A stretch of 64,000 nt of DNA from Ceratodon purpureus (Eukaryota > Streptophyta > Bryopsida > Pseudoditrichales > Ditrichaceae). Position numbers and translations under genes: made by a program. The notes beneath the pieces were generated by a model that saw nothing but the letters and a program-made list of their open reading frames with translations, had not been told where the DNA came from and ran no database searches. Numbering within the stretch: the first letter of the stretch is position 1; each line of letters starts with the position of its first letter. Shown piece after piece: positions 57,003 to 64,000 of this stretch. Location: NCBI GenBank assembly GCA_014871385.1, contig CM026426.1, positions 67,231,692 to 67,295,691 of the forward strand, in the 5' to 3' direction.

Positions 57003-59100
57003 TGCAGATTATGAATAATTGAATTTATCAGTCATTTAGAGTTTTTCTCATAAATAGAAGATAAGAACAACAACTTGAATTTCATCTAAGGCACCAAGTA
57101 TAAATGTCGTGCCACTCTACGAGCAGCCCTCCCATAGTACTCTCTAGCCTCTCTACTATTCCAATGATGGCGCCTCCTCCAAAATCGCCTGGTTTGACGG
57201 CAAGGGCTGGGCAGTATTGCCGGAAGGGCAAACACTACATGGGCTGGCCTCCTCAGCACCAAAGGTGAAGCAGGAGGATTTGGCGAAGACGGCGGTGTAC
57301 CAAGACGTGGCGACGTTGGCATGTTCACTGGAGAGGTGGGCTCATAAACCGGTAGGCATGTACTGGGGTGACTGGACCTCGAAAGGTCCAGTATCTACAG
57401 CGAAGAGAATGTCTACAGCACAAGTACAAAGACGCTCATCCTCTGGGTCTGAAAAGTCTGAAAGGTTGATCACAGAGATTAGAGAATTGACAGACATGTC
57501 AGGAGCATCGGAGCCTACCGGCAAGTACAAAACATATGAGTAAGTTAGAGTTTTCAATTCATTTGAAAGAATTTTCTTTTACTTAACTAAAATTATTAAA
57601 GGGAATAAGTACATGTTTACCCAAAATACTATCACACTTTTAAGAATACCTCAGTCTCCTCAGGCCCCTTGCTTTCACTCTTGGTGCCCATGTTCTGCTG
57701 TGTGGTATCCTGAAATTCATAAAATGCACAAAGGTCAATTATTAAAATGGATATAACAGAGATGTATTTAAAAACAAATATGTCTCCAAGGCCTAAAATC
57801 CCGAAGGCCTCATTGGAGGCTGAAGCCTCCTCGGCTGGGGTTGCAATGAACTCACGAAATCTCGTGTCTGCTCCAAAAGGCCCCAAGCAGGCAGTCAAAC
57901 CGAAATAGATTCAAAAAAAAAATAATCCCCAAGGCCTCATTGGAGGCCGAAGCCTCCTCGGCTGAGGTCGCAATGAACTCACAAAATCTCGTGTCTGCTC
58001 CAAAAGGCCCCAAGCAGGCAGTCAAACCGAAATGGATTTCAAAAACCCCCCAAAGCTACAACCCGAATACCCAACCCTTTGCTTTAACTTCAAATCCCGA
58101 ATCTCCAACCTCAAGTTTCCAACTTCAGAAATCCCGAACACTCATATTGCGACTCCCCAACTTTCGACCAACAATCCATCCCTCTGAAATCCAAAAGCAA
58201 GAGAGCAGGCAAGCAGACCAACACCCATCCAATCCGAACGGAACACCAATCAATCAGCAGGCAAACTCCACCGATGTAAACCACAAGCAAGCCGAATCCG
58301 CAAGCAAAATTCAAACCCAGAACCCACAGACCTGCAGCAAGAAAGAGCTAGCGAGCAGGCAAGCAGAGCAGGCCAAAGCAGCGACAACGGAGAAGGAAAC
58401 CCCACACCAACAAGTCACGCAATCCCCAATTCCAAAAACTCAAATCCCCAATCCAACATGCCTCCTAATCAGTGTGTGCCTATCAGATGGCTCCGTTTCG
58501 ATCAGCTCTTCCAATCTCTCCATCTCGCACCTCCCTTCTTCCCCCACTCTCCCCACCTCCAACCCGCAACCAACAAAACCCCTTAAGCCGCAAACAATCC
58601 ACAACCCACAATCCAGACAAGCAAACCCCGTCTCCTCGAAATGCCAATCCTTCTAATCTTTAATCACCCAACACTTAGATTGCGCATCACATCAACATTG
58701 ATTGCCTCCAAGTCAAACCCTATTAACCCGTACAACAAGATCCGTACAGCCTCAACTCATTATCCCAAACATTCAAACACAAGCTCCGTACCTCCTCTTC
58801 GCGGTCTTCCTCCCCATCGTCCCTATCCATCCTCTCCTGCTCCTCGCTCGAGTCCCCAGGTAGCCGGAGCTGCACCTCCTCTTCTCCTAGCTCCTCCTCT
58901 TCTCCCAGCTTCTCTGGACCCTGCCCTACGGCCTCTGGTCCGACCTGCTCCACTAGCTTTGCCCTCACATGCTCCTCTCTCGCAGCCATTGCCTCGCCTC
59001 CTTCACCTTCTCTCAAAATCTCACACCTCGCCCTCCTCGCGATGGCAAGCAAATGGTCGAGTTCGCTACCCTCTCTAGAAGGTGAGTCCCTACTCGAATC
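57003..59100 (-). other. Candidate 5' exons and promoter of the methyltransferase gene
   Basis: Possible minus-strand exons are 58989-58792 (ATG MAAREEHVRAKLVEQVGPEA, acidic, ending at a GAG/GTACGG donor), 57711-57650 (after a TTTCAG acceptor: DTTQQNMGTKSESKGPEETE) and 57557-57086 (LTYSYVLYLPVGSDAPDMSV; NSREAREYYGRAARRVARHL; one shift). They share strand and order with the methyltransferase exons, but I cannot prove that they belong to it. The rest is a repeat and C/A-rich DNA. Confidence 0.35.
57804..58044. repeat. 127-bp-period direct duplication
   Basis: The unit beginning AAGGCCTCATTGGAGGC spans 57804-57915 and again 57931-58044. The copies differ at about five positions, all transitions, three of them at CpG. 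Each unit contains the hairpin-forming GGAGGCYGAAGCCTCC. Confidence 0.75.
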
Positions 59101-59307
59101 TCCGACTACCTTTATCCTTTGGTTACTCTACGCATATATTTAAAAAATTTACAACCATTTGAGTTCAACGGCGTTTATGTCAGTTTAAGCAGATCATTCG
59201 GTACTTTCCCAAAATTAATTTACATTTTGAAAATACTAATGCTTCTACTCTTTAGAACACTTAATTAATTTAAAGAATGCATAGCAGTCAAGAAACACCA
59301 TATTCGT

Positions 59308-59340
59308 TATTTTGGGAGATTTATCATCTCCCAAAATAAT
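59308..59340. repeat. Perfect 14-bp-stem hairpin
   Basis: TTATTTTGGGAGAT and its exact complement are separated by a 5-base loop. It lies just outside the first TTAGGTCGA motifs and could mark an element edge or be a small fold-back. Confidence 0.55.
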
Positions 59341-59812
59341 GCATTAGGTCAGGTCGAGTTAAAATGGGCACAATGGTCCCATACTTGGCAAGGAAAAGCT
59401 TATAAGCAATTTCCATTAATTTGGGACATGATCACACAGTACTAATGGGAAATGAAAGAACGTAGTGGTTAACTAGAAATATTTGAAAAAATACAAGGTA
59501 GGTCGAACCACCCTAAATGAACATCAAACAAATAACAAGAAATGAACACAACGGAAATGCTGGGAAAACTTATATTATATATATGTGTGGAAATACAAAT
59601 TAGGTCGACACTCCTTATATGTTGAATCCGTGATAGGCTCTTTCAGACCTGTACAAACAATCAAGTTGTTCGACCAACATAGCTGCCTACAGTTTCCACA
59701 GTATGATATGCAATCAAAGAACATACGGACTTCAGTATAGTCCCATACCAACAAATGTATGTTATCGGCTCTACTTCAGAAATCCAAACTAGGAACTTCA
59801 GCGCTAGATGTC

Positions 59813-59835
59813 GTTTAGGTCGCCTCGACCTAAAT
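59813..59835. repeat. Subterminal palindrome, GTTTAGGTC...GACCTAAAT
   Basis: A near-perfect inverted repeat related to 59965-59991. Shorter half-sites (TTAGGTCGA) occur at about 59345, 59500, 59600 and 60125. Confidence 0.6.
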
Positions 59836-59964
59836 GGCTGGTATGTGGCAGTACATATGATATAGAATCAACGCTTTAGGGTACCAAGTAAAAATCTACA
59901 CGAGGAACTATAGGTGACCTGTTGGTATCCCGCACTCGTAAAGTACGAACTTCAACGCCAAATG

Positions 59965-59991
59965 CAGTTTAGGTCGCCTCGACCTAAACTG
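59965..59991. repeat. 27-nt palindrome CAGTTTAGGTC...GACCTAAACTG
   Basis: Same length and outer arms as the three copies on the other side of the gene (63207-63328), but with GGTC/GACC where those have GCTC/GAGC. Confidence 0.7.
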
Positions 59992-60276
59992 CGGCCTATA
60001 ATGTGGTACACATGATAAATAAGGAATGGACTGAAACACTTAAGTAGTGTTCCCTCCAATTAAATATATGTAATTAGCTAGTATTCAAAACATAAATACG
60101 CTAGAACTAATACGCTATAACTGATTAGGTCGACTCAAGCTAAACATCTACCTTTGTCTAGAAAACATAATGTTGGATGAAGGGACGAACGAAATTCAAT
60201 TCAGTCGTCTTCAAACGAATATAAGCGATCTGACTAAATTCAGAACTTCAAGACCACCAACTTCAAAGCTACATGT

Positions 60277-63114
60277 TTATTCAGAATCCGGAGACACAAA
60301 TCTCTCCAAGGACGCCTTTATAATGTCCAGTTGTTTCAGTGGGATCTTTAGCGTTGGATCCTTGCCAACGCCCCGCTCGTTGACATTTTTTTTAACTTTG
60401 GATTTCCAAGCTGTTATGACCGCATCAGTACTCTGCCACGACTTGGGTACATCCTTCTCAACTGTCCAACGAAGTCTCCCATCCACATCCCAGCCGGTAT
60501 AGAATTTCAAAACATTTTCATCTCGGGAAATTGGGCGGTAGAAATCTACTTGGATCGTGTTCGGGAGGTCAGGGTTCGAATTAGGGTCAGTCAAGGCCCT
60601 CGCAAGCCAGAAAGGACGATTGTCTTCATCGCAGGGTCGTAGCGCTAAGAAGTACCCTGCAAAAAGGTCTCGCGCAACACGGAATGACGGTCCTAGGCGA
60701 TCTCGTTTGTGACCAACAAAGTGATCATCCTCTGCGAACTCCTCGCGCAAAGTTCCATCTTCCTGAAACTCGTCTTCGACGGAGTGAGCGAGTCGAGTGG
60801 ATGGCCAAAAACCTTGCTCCAAGGCGGGGACAGCATCAAAGGGGATGGAAAGAGCCTCTTTAACATCGTTCCAATAGTATGAGAGTGGCTCATAGATTCT
60901 TCTGGACTGGACTGAATCCGAAGATAGCCTCTCCCAATGATCTACAAAACCCGACAAGCCCTTAATCACATAAGGCAGGTGCCGCATCTCGCAAGGCGCC
61001 ACGGCACCAGGAACACCACGGGGCCATAAAGATCGACCTTTTGAATCCTCCTTCCACAACTTGATGCCACAACCATCTCCTTTTGGCAACCAGTCGTCGT
61101 CGTGACAGAAGATTTTATACTTCATGACTGGACATCCTGAAGAATCTACATAGAATTTGAACTGATGAGCTTTAGTGTGACCCATTAACGTATCGTCGCC
61201 GTCAAGCATCCACTCTGCAATGAACTTCTTGAAATCTGGGACCTCCTGAATCAGATGCGGAATTGTTGGTATAGCTTCGTTTTTCATTAAGGACTTCATG
61301 AGGAGAGGTACTGTGGGGAAGTCCTCCCTCCGCAAATCTATGCTCCATCGCCCGAAAAGGGCATCAATATCGTCATGAGTATGGCCGACCAGCATGAAAT
61401 TCACGTACACTTCGCGAAACACCCGCTTCGCGACTAATAGGGACCAGAATGAAAATACAAATATATTCTTGTTATCACTGACAGCGTTATAGATTTGGAC
61501 GTTAAGAATGGGAGGCAGCGGTTTAGCAGCAACAGGAACCTCACGAGGAGGGCCAAGAGGATCCAAACACATCTCTGAACCATGCAAAAGCGCCGCATAC
61601 AATGGGTGGGACGGATTTTCTTGAAAGAGTTCCCAAGAGGTGGATTTAGGGGGTGACTCAAGATCCCGACGGAGCTTCGCAAACGATCCAACCGTGTAAT
61701 TAGCGTCGTGTGAGTAAATGTCAAGGCCATAATGGGCGTAACGTTGGTCCACATGCCCATGAGCAAGCATTCCCGTGACAGCGAGAGGAAGCTTCATGAG
61801 ACCGTCTAAGTGTTTGACCTTGTGGGATAAGGCCGGCGACGCCGCCTTCGAGTGGTCCATCTTGTCATGCATAATTGTAAGAACTTCATGCGGAGTAGCC
61901 TTCGACCTGAATCGATTTAGGTAGTACAAGTCCCGATGCGCCATTGCAGAGTCATTGTGCAGCCTCATTTTCTTAGACCACAACAAGGACGCCTGAGATC
62001 CTGTTACCGTCAACTTCTTCTGGGACTGGAACTCATCACATTTTGAGCAACGAGCGAAGTTGTCTCCTGCCCATTTGGCGTAATATTCTGGATAGCTAAG
62101 CCTCCTAATCTTGCTCAAGTTAGAAGCGGACATAGGAGGCAATCCACAGTCCGCAAAATGCTCATCGAGGATCGGAATTTGTTCCTTCCATTTGAAACTG
62201 GAAGGCAGAACTTTAGCTACAACTGTCTCCCCTGAAGGCAGAACACGACTCTTGTGGGGCATGTGGTCGGCATGCCTGTCAAGGATGGCCCCTAGGACGG
62301 CAGTTGCTACCACTGTGTGATTTCTAGGTTTACGTAAACCAGTATTACCGTGAAATTGAGCCTCGAAACCAGCAGCAACATACTTGGCATTTCTATAAAA
62401 TGTACTGGAGCTCACTCCCATAATCTTCATCCATGCGAAAGGGCAAACATCTATGCCCTCCAGAGTCACCACACTCCTCCCCGCTCAATTCTTGTGGATC
62501 TGTCTATGCACGTCGAGTTTTATGTGGTTACGGAACTCCACTGTGGTCTTGTCGTACATACGCGACCGTAGAGTAGAGATTTTATCTCTGGGATAGTGTT
62601 GGACGCATAGGTGAGCGCAGCACGTGTTTGCAGCTACAGAGTTGATAGATGGCTGGGTCATCAGAAACTCAGCGTGACATGATATAGGTGAGGGGGTATT
62701 CCTAGAGGAGTTATCATACGATCGGGTACGATCTCCCAAGGATCGGTTACGCTCCGCAACCCAACGGTTATACACATCACGTTGAATATGGTGCTTTAGG
62801 CTAACTCCATCCAGATAGACGTGGCTGATAGGCCACGTTTTGAAGGAGTACCTCCAATCATCCTTTGACTCTTCTTCGACAAACGAACGTGATACCTGGA
62901 CGACGACAACGGAATCAACAAGGGGACTAACCGTGTCAGATACCAAGCAAGACCGTGGGTTCCGGATCAAACCCTCTGCTAACGGGATATTGTCGTCAAT
63001 GTATATTGTTACAGTCTTGTTCTGCCATTGTCTTGAGGGTACAACCACAAACTCTGGAAGGTCTGGGTTTACGGGCGCTTCAACCGGTGCCTCGTCATCT
63101 GAGACATAATCCAT
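60277..63114 (-). pseudogene. DUF7869-type transposase-like gene, one in-frame TGA
   Basis: ATG at 63114 (MDYVSDDEAPVEAPVNPD) opens a single frame of 945 codons to 60277, broken only by TGA at 62487-62485 (IHKN*AGRSVVTLEG). The N-terminal part ends in a Cys/His cluster and basic helix (CCAHLCVQHYPRDKISTLRS). After the TGA come the family's VCPFAWMKIMGVSSSTFYRN, CSKCDEFQSQKK, HGHVDQRYAHYGLDIYSHDA and the conserved VNFMLVGHTHDDIDALFGRW. The GHTHDDID motif is the hallmark I recall for DUF7869 proteins, widespread transposase-like proteins in plants and animals. Its mechanism is not established. A T-to-C change at the TGA would give Arg. Palindromes flank it on both sides, so it is probably the core of a mobile element spanning about 59300-63400. 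Confidence 0.75.
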
Positions 63115-63206
63115 TGTACCTGGAATGCAACAGATCCAATTTTATGAGAACATATTATACTCCTTGAAGAGAATTCATCTTTAAATTTGAGAACTTATCC
63201 CAGGCG

Positions 63207-63233
63207 CAGTTTAGCTCAACTCGAGCTAAACTG
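63207..63233. repeat. 27-nt palindrome CAGTTTAGCTC...GAGCTAAACTG, copy 1
   Basis: A near-perfect inverted repeat upstream of the DUF7869-type gene. The centre is AACTC. Confidence 0.75.
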
Positions 63234-63254
63234 TTCCTGGACTATGGGAAGCAG

Positions 63255-63281
63255 GAGTTTAGCTCAAGTCGAGCTAAACTG
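63255..63281. repeat. 27-nt palindrome, copy 2
   Basis: Begins GAGTTTAGCTC and ends GAGCTAAACTG. It lies 48 bases after copy 1. Confidence 0.75.
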
Positions 63282-63301
63282 CTGCTGCCCTTTAGATGCA
63301 G

Positions 63302-63328
63302 CAGTTTAGCTCGACTCGAGCTAAACTG
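63302..63328. repeat. 27-nt palindrome, copy 3
   Basis: Begins CAGTTTAGCTCG and ends GAGCTAAACTG. It lies 47 bases after copy 2, an even spacing of about 4.5 helical turns. Confidence 0.75.
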
Positions 63329-63920
63329 CCGTCCGCAAAAAGCGGCGCTTTAATAGTTGCTTCTATCTTCAGAATTCTGAGTCTTAGACTTAGAGTACGC
63401 TTACGGTGTCCGCTCTCAAACGTTTCCAAGAAGTAAAGAGAGACACTGCTAATACATTATGAATTGAAACAATCGCAAGCATACAACAACCAGAAATCAA
63501 TGAGTTGTACTGATGATTGGAGAAAACTAAAGAGAAGACGTACAAGAGAAACGGCGCAATACAGCTTCCGCCCAGAAAACAACCACCTCCAAGTGAGCGC
63601 CGAGAGCTCCTACACGCGAGAGAAGCAAGTGAGTAGAGAAAAGACTTCGGGCAGGGACGATTCCAGAGGTCATTCTCTAACGTGTGACTGTTTTTATGCC
63701 GCTTGAGTTTTGAAAATAGGCAGGAATCATGCATGACCATTCGTCCCTCCACATTTTGGGGTGTGAGAAAGCGCGGGAATTACCACTTTCCATACTTCTC
63801 GGCCCTTTAGATAGATGCAGATGCGAAATATTTGGTGCATTAAATTAAATGGGATGGGTTGGAAGTCCCTATAGCGCCAGACAGAGTGTTGACTTTTGGC
63901 CGCGAACTTTTCCTCCTCTA
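63329..63920. other. No recognised gene
   Basis: Short open frames only. The DUF7869 element should end in this stretch, but I could not find a matching terminal repeat. Confidence 0.35.
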
Positions 63921-64000
63921 TCAGGGTTCAGGGTTTAGGGTATAGGGTTCAGGGTTAAGGGTTTAGGGTCTTAGGTCCAGGGTTAAGGGTTTAGGGTATA
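63921..64000 (+). repeat. Degenerate plant telomere repeats (TTTAGGG type)
   Basis: About eleven units of TTTAGGG, TTCAGGG, TTAAGGG and TATAGGG run to the edge of the window, with the G-rich strand 5' to 3' rightwards, as at a right chromosome end. Divergence between units argues for a subtelomeric or interstitial array rather than a fresh terminus. Confidence 0.8.

Noticed and set aside
57940..58656. A 238-codon plus-strand frame, Gln/Pro/Ser/Asn-rich
   Set aside because: It starts inside the duplicated repeat unit and has no domain; a minus-strand gene seems to begin across it. It is probably a frame opened by A/C-rich DNA.
4283..62487. A variant nuclear code with stop codons read as Gln or Arg
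   Set aside because: TAA, TAG and TGA all occur inside frames and all also end frames at sensible places, and frameshifts are present in the same genes. Decay explains this better.

Overview
This window is nuclear DNA of a eukaryote, most likely a streptophyte plant (bryophyte, lycophyte or fern, or charophyte alga; I cannot name a species). The reasons are short GT-AG introns inside coding sequence, CACTA (En/Spm) and MULE-type transposase domains, a DUF7869-type transposase-like gene, TATA-box promoters, and degenerate plant-type TTTAGGG repeats at the right edge. No ordinary housekeeping gene, rRNA or tRNA was recognised. Almost everything readable belongs to mobile elements or to short genes of unknown function among them.

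Layout. (1) Outer layer, about 1-9400 and 40178-52650: short genes of unknown function around a decayed MULE-type transposase gene. Many have a TATA box and, further upstream, a palindrome of the TGGCGCCGGCGCCA type. (2) A 3.46-kb CCGG-rich element at 3528-6983 sits inside the MULE gene; the 7-bp duplication GGAATAC flanks it and its removal restores the reading frame. (3) A larger element at 9401-40177 has 40-bp inverted terminal repeats with one mismatch and lies between the palindrome and the TATA box of the gene at 40290. It carries a 412-codon gene, a coiled-coil/zinc-finger gene and a transposase-like gene. (4) That transposase-like gene is split by a 20.56-kb CACTA element (17982-38542, CACTA...TAGTG ends, 3-bp duplication CGT). 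Excision rejoins the gene in frame. The CACTA element carries a Transposase_21/DUF4218/DUF4216 gene on the minus strand and a TNPA-like gene on the plus strand, each with a MITE-like insertion in an intron. (5) 52978-57000 (perhaps to 59000), minus strand: a spliced gene joining a ParB-like region to an N4/N6 amino-type DNA methyltransferase domain. This is the most surprising gene here. (6) 59300-63400: a DUF7869-type transposase-like gene flanked by 27-nt palindromes. (7) 63921-64000: telomere-like repeats.

Two themes run across the layers. First, each layer has its own short palindromic or repeated motif near gene starts and element ends, as expected if each element's protein binds its own DNA. 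Second, nearly every long gene is interrupted by a few in-frame stops that could be read as CAG, CAA or CGA (or TGG) after one transition. Where two copies of a repeat can be compared, the differences are transitions, several at CpG. That pattern fits elements that were methylated and are decaying by deamination. Coordinates of exons are hand-read and may be off by a few bases.
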